This document shows positions 35,701 through 44,315 of a DNA stretch of 50,815 nt, piece by piece. Under the pieces are notes generated by a model that saw only the letters and a list, made by a program, of their open reading frames with translations, was not told the DNA's origin and searched no databases. How positions within the stretch are numbered: position 1 is the first letter of the stretch; the number at the start of each line of letters is the position of its first letter. Origin of the DNA: UBA11400 sp964550435. Its GTDB lineage: Bacteria > Bacteroidota > Rhodothermia > Balneolales > HLUCCA01. A program made the position numbers and the translations under genes. The DNA lies in assembly GCA_964550435.1 (NCBI GenBank), contig CAZJZI010000014.1:1-50815 (forward strand), read 5' to 3'.

Positions 35701-36702
35701 TTATAAAGCCAGACAAATGGCGTCGGCATAAGTGAACGTATCACCTTCACCACCAATGTCAGCAGTACACGCTTGCTGGTCTTTAAGTACCGATTTTACA
35801 GCATTTCGGATGCGTTGTGCAATATCATCATGGCCAAGGTGCTCTAACATCATAAGTGCTGAAAAGAGTAAAGCAGTTGGATTTGCTTTCTTTTGGCCAG
35901 CTATATCGGGTGCACTTCCATGTACCGCTTCAAACATGGCGTGTTCATTCCCGATGTTCGCAGAACCTGTGAGTCCCAATCCGCCTACTAATCCGGAGGC
36001 CAGATCACTCAAGATATCTCCGAACAAATTTGTAGTAACCACTACGTCAAACTGCTCTGGTCGCATGACCATCTGCATAGCCATATTGTCTACAATAATC
36101 TCACGGAAATCCACATCTGGATATTCGGGTGCGATTTCACGACCAATTTGTAGAAACAGACCCGATGTCAGTTTCAGGATGTTGGCCTTGTGAACCAGGT
36201 GCAGGCGTTTTCTGTTATGTTTACGTGCGTAGTCAAATGCCGCCCTGATGATCCGTTCGCTTGCTTCGCGTGTAATTACAGCTATCGACTCAGCGTGTTT
36301 CTTGTTGTCATCTACCCAACGTTCCTGACCGATATACATACCCTGTGTGTTCTCACGGAATAACACGAGATCCACGTGTGTAAAGGGTGAGTGAATCCCT
36401 GGTAAACTTTTTGCCGGGCGGATGTTGCTAAACAAATCAAAACGTTGTCGTAAAGCCACATTGATAGAGCGGAAACCAGCTCCTACTGGAGTCTCCAGTG
36501 GCCCTTTAAGCGCTATTTTATGCTCTGCAATTAGTTCAACGGTTTCTTCGGGAAGTGGATTGCCGGTCTGTTCAAATGCGGTCATACCGGCCAGAGCTGG
36601 AATCCAATTTATTGGGGCGTCAGCTGCTTTTAATATTCGCTGTACAGCTTCAGTGATTTCAGGACCGATTCCATCTCCTGGAATCAAAACTACATTATGC
36701 AT
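35701..36702 (-). CDS. NAD-dependent isocitrate dehydrogenase (IDH/IPMDH family)
   Basis: The 333-residue protein has the family motifs LIPGDGIGPE, FDLFSNIRPAKS, FRENTQGMYIG, LVHKANILKLTSGLF, DNMAMQMVMRPEQFDVVVT, NLFGDILSDLASGLVGGLG and the cofactor loop HGSAPDIAGQKKANPT. In E. coli NADP-IDH the loop carries Lys344-Tyr345; here it is Asp-Ile, the pattern of NAD-specific enzymes. FSNIRPAKS supports isocitrate over isopropylmalate. It would oxidise isocitrate to 2-oxoglutarate in the TCA cycle. Homoisocitrate or isopropylmalate activity cannot be fully excluded. Residues about 36-45 (NWIPALAGMT) coincide with a REP-like DNA sequence. The gene stands alone between a convergent terminator and a 100-bp gap. 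Confidence 0.88.
   Translation of the reverse strand: MHNVVLIPGDGIGPEITEAVQRILKAADAPINWIPALAGMTAFEQTGNPLPEETVELIAEHKIALKGPLETPVGAGFRSINVALRQRFDLFSNIRPAKSLPGIHSPFTHVDLVLFRENTQGMYIGQERWVDDNKKHAESIAVITREASERIIRAAFDYARKHNRKRLHLVHKANILKLTSGLFLQIGREIAPEYPDVDFREIIVDNMAMQMVMRPEQFDVVVTTNLFGDILSDLASGLVGGLGLTGSANIGNEHAMFEAVHGSAPDIAGQKKANPTALLFSALMMLEHLGHDDIAQRIRNAVKSVLKDQQACTADIGGEGDTFTYADAICLAL
36581..36606. repeat. REP-like palindromic sequence inside the isocitrate dehydrogenase gene
   Basis: The plus strand reads GTCATACCGG, CCAGAGCT, GGAATCCA over 26 nt, with near-complementary arms CCGGC and GCTGG. On the plus strand it would translate VIPARAGIQ, the tell-tale peptide of the widespread REP-type repeat; on the coding strand it gives WIPALAGMT. 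No second copy was noticed in the window, so this may be chance resemblance. Confidence 0.4.
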
Positions 36703-36802
36703 AAATAATATCTTTAGAAATGGGGATTTGTGATCTTGCCCGGGCTTTCATACCCTTAATGTCAGCAAGGTCGAGAAGATACTGATTTTTGGGTAAACAT
36801 GC

Positions 36803-38239
36803 TTAAACCAAAGCACTTGCAGCCCCGGTAATGTCCGGTTTTACTTCAAATTTAAGCTCAAAAGTAGTCCCTTCTCCGATTGATGAGTAGTTACTGACTC
36901 CACCTAATTGCTCTGTCAATATTTTTATGAGCAAAAGCCCAAGGGAGGACTCACTCTCGGGAGTAAAGTCTTCTGGTAAACCAACTCCATTATCTTTTAT
37001 GACCAGTTTTAACTGGGTTCCATCAAGGTCAAGTTTGACTTGTATCAATCCCTGTTTACGCCCTTGAAACGCATGTTTCAGTATGTTTGTGATCACTTCG
37101 TTTACAATCAGAGAACACGGTACCGCCTGATTGATATTAAGTGTGACTGGGCTACAATTGAAATCCAGATCAAGCTGTAATTCGGACTGGAAGGTAACGA
37201 TGATGTTGTTTACCAAAGAATGAAGGTTCTCAGGGAAATTTATATGTGAAAAGCTATTTGCCTGATACAAGTGCTCATGAATCGCCGCCATTGTTTGAAT
37301 TCGACTCACACTATCCAAAAGCTTAGCCTGAAGTGATTCATCATCTTCTTGATAGGATTGTAGTTGCATCATTCCAGATACAATTGCAAGATTGTTCTTT
37401 ACACGGTGGTGAATTTCAGCAAGTAAGGTCTCTTTCTCTTTTAACGACTTGAGTAGATTCTCCTGGAAGATTCGTTTTTCAGTGGTATCATTAGCAAGTA
37501 CAAGCTCTGCTTTACATCCGTTATAATCGATTTTGGTAGCCCTGATTTCTACATCAATAATGTCCCCATTCTTTTTCTGGTGCTTAAATATTCCACCAGA
37601 GTGAGTAACGTCAGGATTATTATGAGCATTGAATGATTTGATGAAGGCTTCTACTTCAGAATTTGGACGAATCTGAGTTACATTCAAAGCTAAAAACTCA
37701 TCTCTCGTATATCCGTAATGATTTAAAGCAGCCTCATTTACATTCAAGAATTGAAAAGTATCAATATCATAAACCCACATCGGAACCGGATTCAGATCAA
37801 AAAGATCGCGGTATTGTATTTCGGAGAGTCGTAATGACGAGTTGATTTTATGACGTTCAATACTGTAAGAGGTGCTTTTTATAAGTATGTATGGTGTAAG
37901 ATCGTCTTTTAATAGGTAGTCGGAAACACCCATACTCACGGCACGGATACCAAATTCACGATTAGTATATCCTGTCAATACAATAACAGGAGTAGATGGA
38001 GCTACTTTAATGACCTTTTCAATGAGGTGCTCGCCAGTACCATCTGGAAGTGTTAAGTCGAGTAGAATAATATCGAAATCATTGCTGGTACTTAGTATGC
38101 TTGCAGCTTCCTTCAAAGATCGAGCATGAACCAATTCATGATTGGTGTTGTATTCACTAAGGTACTCCTCTATAAGCAGTACATCGCCCTCATTATCTTC
38201 TATAATCAAAATTTTAAATGTTTGAATCTCACTGATCAT
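36803..38239 (-). CDS. Receiver-PAS-histidine kinase (HisKA_2 type)
   Basis: The protein has 478 residues and is soluble. Residues 1-125 form a receiver (LIIEDNEGD, phosphoacceptor Asp61 in ILLDLTLPDGTG, Lys111 in YLLKDD). Residues about 140-260 form a PAS domain (DLFDLNPVPMWVYDIDTFQF, NHYGYTRDEFLALN). The kinase core follows with the HisKA_2 box LLAEIHHRVKNNLAIVSGMM (His277/His278), then VNEVITNILKHAF and DNGVGLPED. Such kinases commonly signal to stand-alone receivers. The gene upstream, 6 bp away on the same strand, encodes exactly such a receiver, so the two form a two-component pair in which the receiver domain here may take input. No output DNA-binding domain is present. The signal is unknown. 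Confidence 0.92.
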   Translation of the reverse strand: MISEIQTFKILIIEDNEGDVLLIEEYLSEYNTNHELVHARSLKEAASILSTSNDFDIILLDLTLPDGTGEHLIEKVIKVAPSTPVIVLTGYTNREFGIRAVSMGVSDYLLKDDLTPYILIKSTSYSIERHKINSSLRLSEIQYRDLFDLNPVPMWVYDIDTFQFLNVNEAALNHYGYTRDEFLALNVTQIRPNSEVEAFIKSFNAHNNPDVTHSGGIFKHQKKNGDIIDVEIRATKIDYNGCKAELVLANDTTEKRIFQENLLKSLKEKETLLAEIHHRVKNNLAIVSGMMQLQSYQEDDESLQAKLLDSVSRIQTMAAIHEHLYQANSFSHINFPENLHSLVNNIIVTFQSELQLDLDFNCSPVTLNINQAVPCSLIVNEVITNILKHAFQGRKQGLIQVKLDLDGTQLKLVIKDNGVGLPEDFTPESESSLGLLLIKILTEQLGGVSNYSSIGEGTTFELKFEVKPDITGAASALV

Positions 38240-38245
38240 AATTCA

Positions 38246-38683
38246 TTATTTATTTTCAGGGAGTTGAACAATGCTATTCCAAAACGATTCAATACTCAAT
38301 ACTACTTTTATGAAGTCATCAACATCGACAGGTTTTGTGATATAACAATTAACATGATTTCTGTAGGAATCCTTGATGTCAGAGGGGGATGAAGAGGTAG
38401 TTAACATAATCACAGGTATATGACACAGTTTGCTATCACTCTTGATTCTTTTCAAAACCTCGTGACCGTTCAGCTTCGGCAAATTGACATCCAAAACAAT
38501 CAAATCAGGTTCTTTTGCTGTCTCGAAACCATTTATCCGATATAAGAAATCTAATGCCTGCTCACCATCCCTTACGACTGATATAGTGTTAAAAATCTTA
38601 GCATCCTCAAATGCATCTTTCACCAGGACAATATCACCCTCATTGTCTTCAACTAAGAGAATATGTACAATCTTTGACTTCAA
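38246..38683 (-). CDS. Stand-alone response regulator (Rcp1-like receiver)
   Basis: The single receiver domain has 145 residues: HILLVEDNEGDIVLV with acidic Glu12-Asp13, phosphoacceptor Asp65 in LIVLDVNLPKLNG, the switch in VIMLTTSSSPSDI (Thr95/Thr96) and Lys117 in CYITKPVD. The EDNEGD start and the LTTSS-x2-DI pattern are those of Rcp1-type regulators that serve phytochrome and other PAS/GAF kinases. It is the first gene of a two-gene operon with the receiver-PAS-kinase and has no output domain, so it likely passes phosphate on or acts by protein binding. Confidence 0.92.
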   Translation of the reverse strand: MKSKIVHILLVEDNEGDIVLVKDAFEDAKIFNTISVVRDGEQALDFLYRINGFETAKEPDLIVLDVNLPKLNGHEVLKRIKSDSKLCHIPVIMLTTSSSPSDIKDSYRNHVNCYITKPVDVDDFIKVVLSIESFWNSIVQLPENK

Positions 38684-38863
38684 ATGATATCAATCTATTT
38701 TTTGTTCGGGCAAGTTAGTAATCGAAGGAATGAAAAAAAATAAAGTTGCTGACCTTTAGCAGATATTTCATTGCGACACTAAATCATCTTTAAATCTGAT
38801 AAGCATTTTAAAAAAAGAATAAAACAACATTTCTATATATCTGGCCATTTTACCCAATTACTC

Positions 38864-39205
38864 TTAGCTAAATGGACGAAACCACGCTCGAAATCTATTC
38901 GCAGTCAATGCCGAAAATGCACCGGCTATTCCACCGACGAGTCCGGTTACCAAAATAGATAACCAACCAATTGGGAGGCTTAAGAGTGTTGCCAATCGAT
39001 CGGATAATATATCACCGCCCTGTAAATAGATAAACGCCGACCAGGCGCCCCAAAGGATAAAAATACCCAGAAAACCATTTTGAAATGATTTCCAGCCTGA
39101 CTGCGATATCAATAGTGCGGGTAATGCCGCTGCAATAGCAACTGTCCACCATGGTAGAAACAATTGAAGGACTGCAGCCAGAATAAGTGTTATAATGACG
39201 ACCAT
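38864..39205 (-). CDS. Small integral membrane protein of unknown function
   Basis: I do not recognise a family. The 113 residues are almost entirely hydrophobic, with about four TM segments: 2-20, 23-35, 46-61 and 76-98. The ends are GWKSFQNGF in the middle loop and RFRAWFRPFS at the C-terminus, basic and so probably cytoplasmic. There are no Cys or His clusters. It starts 12 bp after the stop of the penicillin-acylase gene on the same strand and is likely co-transcribed with it. The 180 bp on its other side (38684-38863) contain nothing I can support. Confidence 0.6.
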   Translation of the reverse strand: MVVIITLILAAVLQLFLPWWTVAIAAALPALLISQSGWKSFQNGFLGIFILWGAWSAFIYLQGGDILSDRLATLLSLPIGWLSILVTGLVGGIAGAFSALTANRFRAWFRPFS

Positions 39206-39217
39206 AGTATAGAAGTG

Positions 39218-41695
39218 TTAGTTTGAAGTTAGAGCGACTGAACGTCCGGTTGCAATTTTAGCAGATTCTGAATCCGGGAATAGAGTAAGTTCGAATGGAT
39301 TACCATCTGCCCAGTTCTGAACGAATGCGTTATAGTTTTTACTCGCTGGGTTACCTGATTGACCACCTAGATAAACACCCCAGGCTTTAACAGGTCTGGT
39401 CATTTCAACAACCATTCTCCAGGATGGTCCATTGTTATTTCGAATTGCGTTGGGCGAATAATTACTTCCATCAACCTGAAGTCGATTCATGTTTAATGCC
39501 GGAACATTGAGCAAGTGATTGATGGTACTTCCATTTTGCTTCCACCACTGCCAGTCAGTTTCCAAATTTGGCCCTCTGTTCTCAATCAAATCATCATATG
39601 CCTGAATAAATGCTTGAGTGAAAATCGAATGAAGATCTGGTTGAACACCGTGGAGCTTTTCGTAAGCCATTGATGGTCTGGATTCGAATAATTCATTGAG
39701 CCCGGTAAGAAGAGTTGGATTGGAATACGGTGGTCCGATTGACCTCATTTTACTAGAAAAAGCATTGTATTGTGCCCATTCGAGCCATCTAATGAACAAA
39801 GTTGGTTCTATTTGTTCAGCCCTGTTTACTCTATCCCATGTAAGAAGCCTGTCAAGCAATACATTTTGTTCAGAAGTTAAGCTGTCTCTGCGAACAACTT
39901 CAGCCATTCTATCCAACCAGGTTTTAGCCCAGTAATTATCTGAATTTAACTGAAGGGCAATCATATCCTGATGAGTTGCATTACTGAAATTCTCAAGAGT
40001 GCGGTTAATAATTATCGCTCTTGGTGGTGTAGCGAAACCACGACCTAAAAAATGTGGATATGAAGGTCCAGCTGGTTCCTGATTTGCTGAACTAATGAAA
40101 CCCCGTTCCGGATTCCTTTCCCATGGAACCTGGTCATGTGGGATATATTCCTTCCAGTCATAGCGAGGGTCACTGCCGTCACTAATATACTTACCTTGAC
40201 CAATCCATCTGACCGGATGTCGGCCACTGATTTTCATGGCAATGTCTCCATCATGTGCTGCGAATGCGAAGTTTTGTGCAGGTGAAGCAAAATAGGCCAG
40301 GGCCTTTTCGAACTCTTCAAAATTCGAGGCTCTGTTTAACAAGTAAAATGTCCTGAGTGGATTCGAAGGCTGATGAGCGATCCACTGCAAGGCTTGTCCA
40401 ACCGGAGTTGCTCCCGAATAGGTTTGAATCCTTGAAGAGTCAGCTTGACTTGGGAATTCTTCGGGCAAATAGGTAACCGGGCCGTGATGTGTATAGAATA
40501 ATGTATCAACAACTGGTTCAGCACCTCTTACTTTATAGGTTTGGATTTCCTGTCTGACAGGTTTCCATTGTTCATCGTGATAGTATTGACTTCGGTCATC
40601 ATTCAACTGTACTTCAAAAAGGTCAAGAGCGAATCCTCCTGTATTTGTAACTCCCCACGAAACATCTTGATTGAATCCGATAATGATTCCAGGTACACCT
40701 GGTAATGTAACACCGTAGGTATTTATTCCCGGTGCACTAAGCTGGATTTCATACCAAATTGATGGTAACGAGAGTGTAAGATGGGGATCAGAAGCCAACA
40801 TTGGATATCCTGACGCGGTTTTGGATCCACTTACTGCCCAATTATTGCTCCCAATATCAGGATTAGGCTCCGGGACATTGAATTCATTTCTGGTTACTTG
40901 TGGCATGAAATCCTGTTCAGGTACATTTGGTAGTTCAACTTCAAAGTCCCAAACACGATCATTGCTAACAATGGGTTCGCCCACTTCTGGACTGTTTGGA
41001 TACAAAATATCGATTAATTCTCTACCAAAAGCCTCGCGGAGTCTTGTCAGGGCATATGTATCGGACCTGAAGCTCAATGTTTGGTTCATATTCATAAAGA
41101 ATATTGCAGTTTTCATTGGCGACCAAGGCTCTGGACGGTAATCAAGTAATTTGTATTCAAAGGGCATATTACTTTCATCCATTTGATCAATCCATGCATT
41201 CACTCCTTCAGAATATGCCTCTATAATTTCGCGGGAAGTGAGGTCTTCCATAATTGAATTCAAAGTGTTCTGAGCACCGTACATCATGCCGATTTTTCGC
41301 TGATGTTTGTCATAACCAAGAGCTTGTGGTCCAATGAGTTCCGAAATACGTCCCGATGCGGCATGCGTTGAGAATTCCATTTGCCAAATACGATGTCTAG
41401 CTACCAAATAACCTTGAGCCAGATACAGGTCCCGATCGTTTTCGGCAAAGATATGTGGTACACCCCGATCGTTGAAAACCACGGTAACAGTTCCTGAAAG
41501 TCCGGGTATAGTCAGGGTTTCTTCTGTGGGAATATCCTCAATCAACGCAGTTTGCCAGACTCCTTTTATCGGATCTAAAAATTTCCCCAAAGGTGGTACG
41601 GAAGAAATTCGGGTGTTTAATGAGTAGATAAAGATGCTGCTCACTATCAAAGCGACTAAAAATTGTAGCAGCTGTTTCATTCCGGTTGGTTTCAT
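39218..41695 (-). CDS. Penicillin-acylase-family Ntn hydrolase
   Basis: The precursor is 825 residues with an N-terminal TM anchor or signal (LLQFLVALIVSSIFIYSL). An alpha-chain region carries DRGVPHIFAENDRDLYLAQG and RIWQMEFSTHAASGRISELIG. After a linker, the autocleavage site is DIGSNNWAVSG: Ser283 would become the N-terminal nucleophile of the beta chain. Beta-chain motifs include LASDPHLTLSLPSIWYE, GVPGIIIGFNQDVSWGVTN, LNRASNFEEF and, near the C-terminus, WRMVVEMTRPVKAWGVYLGG and QSGNPASKNY. The family hydrolyses amide bonds of N-acylated compounds: beta-lactams, N-acyl-homoserine lactones, lipopeptides. The substrate here cannot be told; quorum quenching or peptide scavenging are both open. 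Confidence 0.92.
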   Translation of the reverse strand: MKPTGMKQLLQFLVALIVSSIFIYSLNTRISSVPPLGKFLDPIKGVWQTALIEDIPTEETLTIPGLSGTVTVVFNDRGVPHIFAENDRDLYLAQGYLVARHRIWQMEFSTHAASGRISELIGPQALGYDKHQRKIGMMYGAQNTLNSIMEDLTSREIIEAYSEGVNAWIDQMDESNMPFEYKLLDYRPEPWSPMKTAIFFMNMNQTLSFRSDTYALTRLREAFGRELIDILYPNSPEVGEPIVSNDRVWDFEVELPNVPEQDFMPQVTRNEFNVPEPNPDIGSNNWAVSGSKTASGYPMLASDPHLTLSLPSIWYEIQLSAPGINTYGVTLPGVPGIIIGFNQDVSWGVTNTGGFALDLFEVQLNDDRSQYYHDEQWKPVRQEIQTYKVRGAEPVVDTLFYTHHGPVTYLPEEFPSQADSSRIQTYSGATPVGQALQWIAHQPSNPLRTFYLLNRASNFEEFEKALAYFASPAQNFAFAAHDGDIAMKISGRHPVRWIGQGKYISDGSDPRYDWKEYIPHDQVPWERNPERGFISSANQEPAGPSYPHFLGRGFATPPRAIIINRTLENFSNATHQDMIALQLNSDNYWAKTWLDRMAEVVRRDSLTSEQNVLLDRLLTWDRVNRAEQIEPTLFIRWLEWAQYNAFSSKMRSIGPPYSNPTLLTGLNELFESRPSMAYEKLHGVQPDLHSIFTQAFIQAYDDLIENRGPNLETDWQWWKQNGSTINHLLNVPALNMNRLQVDGSNYSPNAIRNNNGPSWRMVVEMTRPVKAWGVYLGGQSGNPASKNYNAFVQNWADGNPFELTLFPDSESAKIATGRSVALTSN

Positions 41696-41766
41696 AATCT
41701 TATTAGTGGCGAAACAGGTTTATTGAAATTGGACTTAAGATTGTCGGAGAGTCAAATTACATAAAA

Positions 41767-41795
41767 AAAGGCATCCGATAAAACCGGATGCCTTT
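41767..41795 (-). terminator. Terminator after S9 peptidase gene
   Basis: AAAGGCATCCG (41767-41777) and CGGATGCCTTT (41785-41795) pair perfectly. On the minus strand the hairpin is followed by a T-run (A-run at 41763-41769 on plus), so it ends transcripts of the gene stopping at 41821. Confidence 0.85.
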
Positions 41796-41820
41796 GAATA
41801 GATTACATGTAATCTGAATG

Positions 41821-44232
41821 CTACTTGACGTAACGGTCAAGCCACTCGATGGTTTCCCATAGCATGTGCATTAGTGACTCACGGGCTGAGTATCCATGAC
41901 TTTCATGAGGTAACATGACTAATCTTGCTGTACCGCCATTGCCCTTTACGGCTGCGAACATACGCTCACTTTGGATAGGGAATGTTCCGGAATTATTATC
42001 TGCTTCGCCGTGAATGAACAAAATCGGAGTTTTTATTTGATGAGCATAGTAGAAAGGTGACATTTCAATGTAGGTGTCGCGTGCTTCCCAAATGGACCTT
42101 GGCTCGGCCTGAAATCCGAATGGAGTTAAGCTTCGATTATAAGCACCACTGCGTGCAACACCCGCTTTGAACAAGTCAGAGTGAGCCAATAGGTTTGCAG
42201 TCATGAATGCCCCATATGAGTGACCTCCGACCGCAACTCGTTCAGGATCAGCCACGCCACGTTCGGCTAAATAATCGATTGCCGCCTTTGCATTACCGAC
42301 CAATTGCTCGATGAAGTTATCATTCGGCTCGGCGTCTGGTGATGGAGCCACAATTGGCATCGCAGCATTGTTCAAAACAGCATATCCCTGGGTGACAAGG
42401 AAATGTGGACCCCAATAGCTGATCGCGTTGAATCGATGTGGACTGTCGGTTACTTGTCCTGCCGCATCAGCACTGGCAAACTCGCGCGGATACGCCCATA
42501 ACATCAAAGGTAATGGACCGTCGGTCTCGGCCTTATATCCTGCAGGAAGCAATAACTGACCGGTCAACGTCAATCCGTCTTCACGATAATACGTAACAAA
42601 CTCAGATTGGACATCTTTAAGATCAGGTGTTGGGTGAGGGAAATCGGTTAAAGTTCGAACCGATCCACTATTCAATGTAACCTCTACAAAGTTCGGCGGT
42701 GTGTCATTTGATTCACGGCGAACAATAACTTTGGAAGCATTTTCGTCAGCTATGGCGGAGACTGTGGCAAAGAAGGGAGCTTCAGACCTCCAAAGCTCAC
42801 GGAAATCACCGGTTGAGAAGTTATAAGCTCTTAAAAATGGTCGAAGACCTTCAGGTGATGCTCCCTGACCAGTCATAAGAATTTCAGTTCCATCGTTAAT
42901 CAGGTGCATAGCTGAAAATCCATTACCCAGAGATTTTGATACAGGACTTCCTGGATCGGCGTATCGATCTTCGTAATTTCGTTCGAACACCAATGTAGGC
43001 TGACCAGACGCACTTCCAGGTTGCACCCTCCACGTTTTGGTCGTTCTGGTAGCTCTCCATGTTTCTGATATCAACGCCAGATTATCATTGCCCCAAACGA
43101 CACCGGCGTAACGGGTTCCAAGTTCCGCAATTTTGCGTGGGGTACCATTAAAGGGTGCGTCAAGCAGGTAAGCAATGTCACGAATTGCCACGTCATTTGA
43201 AGGAATTCCCCCATCTTGAGCTTCAACAAAGAATAGGGTAGAAGGGGTGTCGGCTCGCCACCCGATGCTTCTTCGACCTTCCCATGTTGAGTTAGACGCA
43301 ATCGGAACCTTGTCAAGTAGTGGAAGTTCCTCAATGGTGTTCAATACTTGACCCTGACTGTCCCAAACCTGGGTTATTTGAGGAAATCTGCTAGCAGGTA
43401 CGATGTATGAATACGGTTTTTCCAGATAGCTGATCAGAGTGTATTGACCATCTGGTGATACTGAAATCGATGAGAAGACGTGTGGATTGCCGTAAGCAGT
43501 TGAATTGCCATTGAGTGATACAACCATCAACTGAGAAGTGAAAAAATGATCAAACAAAGCAATATCGTGACTGTCATTCAGCAAATCCTGATAAGTACGG
43601 GCAGGTGCTGCTTCACCCGTCGCATCTTGAATTGTTGGACCGGACGGGGCAAGAGCTCTGACAGGTTCCGGGCCTCTGTTTGCCGGAACGGTACGAACCA
43701 ATAAGCGCTGACTGTCGGGATACCAATCAAATGGGGCACCAAACCACACGTTGTTAACGGCAAAGTCCCCAAGTCTGCGAGCTTGTCCGCTTGCAATGCT
43801 TGCAACCCAAAGCTCAATGTGTTGATCCATAGTCAATGTGAATGCAATATTTTCCCCATCAGGTGAAAAACTGATATTCTGAATGATCGGATCAGATGGT
43901 AGTCCAGCAAGATCACGTTCTGATAAATCAGCGAGATTCTTGATCACAATTCGGGTAGTATAACCTGATCGACTTGGACCATTGGTTCGAGGGTTAATTC
44001 GGATTCCTGCTAGTCTGTACTCTGGCTGAGCCAAATCAGAAATAGTTGGGACACCCCGACCGTGGAGCAACAATGCGGTTGATCGGTCTGGAGATAGGCT
44101 CATTCCCGGGTTTGCAGGCGCATCAACAAGATCTGCGACCTCGGGTGGAGGCATTTGATAATTGGTTTGTGCGTACAGGTTTGTAGTTGCCCATACAAGC
44201 AACAACATCACAACTGCGAATAGGTTTTTCAT
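41821..44232 (-). CDS. S9-family peptidase, glutamyl-endopeptidase-like
   Basis: The frame extends to a GTG at 44241, but ATG at 44232 starts a proper signal peptide (MKNLFAVVMLLLVWATTNLYAQ), giving 803 residues. A long propeller region follows with NISFSPDGENIAFTL, SVSPDGQYTLISYL and RPNSG-poor spacers. The catalytic domain holds AVGGHSYGAFMTANLL (Ser672), HGEADNNSG (Asp745) and PHESHGYSA (His779). The GHSYGAFM elbow, DNNSGTFP loop and HESHGY ending match the S9D subgroup related to plant chloroplast glutamyl endopeptidase. It probably degrades peptides after acidic residues in the periplasm. It is monocistronic with its own terminator. Together with the S9 enzyme at 11880 and the tricorn homologue it points to a protein-feeding lifestyle. 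Confidence 0.91.
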   Translation of the reverse strand: MKNLFAVVMLLLVWATTNLYAQTNYQMPPPEVADLVDAPANPGMSLSPDRSTALLLHGRGVPTISDLAQPEYRLAGIRINPRTNGPSRSGYTTRIVIKNLADLSERDLAGLPSDPIIQNISFSPDGENIAFTLTMDQHIELWVASIASGQARRLGDFAVNNVWFGAPFDWYPDSQRLLVRTVPANRGPEPVRALAPSGPTIQDATGEAAPARTYQDLLNDSHDIALFDHFFTSQLMVVSLNGNSTAYGNPHVFSSISVSPDGQYTLISYLEKPYSYIVPASRFPQITQVWDSQGQVLNTIEELPLLDKVPIASNSTWEGRRSIGWRADTPSTLFFVEAQDGGIPSNDVAIRDIAYLLDAPFNGTPRKIAELGTRYAGVVWGNDNLALISETWRATRTTKTWRVQPGSASGQPTLVFERNYEDRYADPGSPVSKSLGNGFSAMHLINDGTEILMTGQGASPEGLRPFLRAYNFSTGDFRELWRSEAPFFATVSAIADENASKVIVRRESNDTPPNFVEVTLNSGSVRTLTDFPHPTPDLKDVQSEFVTYYREDGLTLTGQLLLPAGYKAETDGPLPLMLWAYPREFASADAAGQVTDSPHRFNAISYWGPHFLVTQGYAVLNNAAMPIVAPSPDAEPNDNFIEQLVGNAKAAIDYLAERGVADPERVAVGGHSYGAFMTANLLAHSDLFKAGVARSGAYNRSLTPFGFQAEPRSIWEARDTYIEMSPFYYAHQIKTPILFIHGEADNNSGTFPIQSERMFAAVKGNGGTARLVMLPHESHGYSARESLMHMLWETIEWLDRYVK

Positions 44233-44315
44233 GTGTGACACATCTTGAATTGACGTTAAATGTGAACCAAAGATTTTTTTGGGTCACGATAGTGATATGC
44301 CAATATACTAAACGG

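Noticed and set aside
41821..44241. GTG start at 44241 for the S9 peptidase
   Set aside because: The ATG three codons later begins a normal signal peptide.
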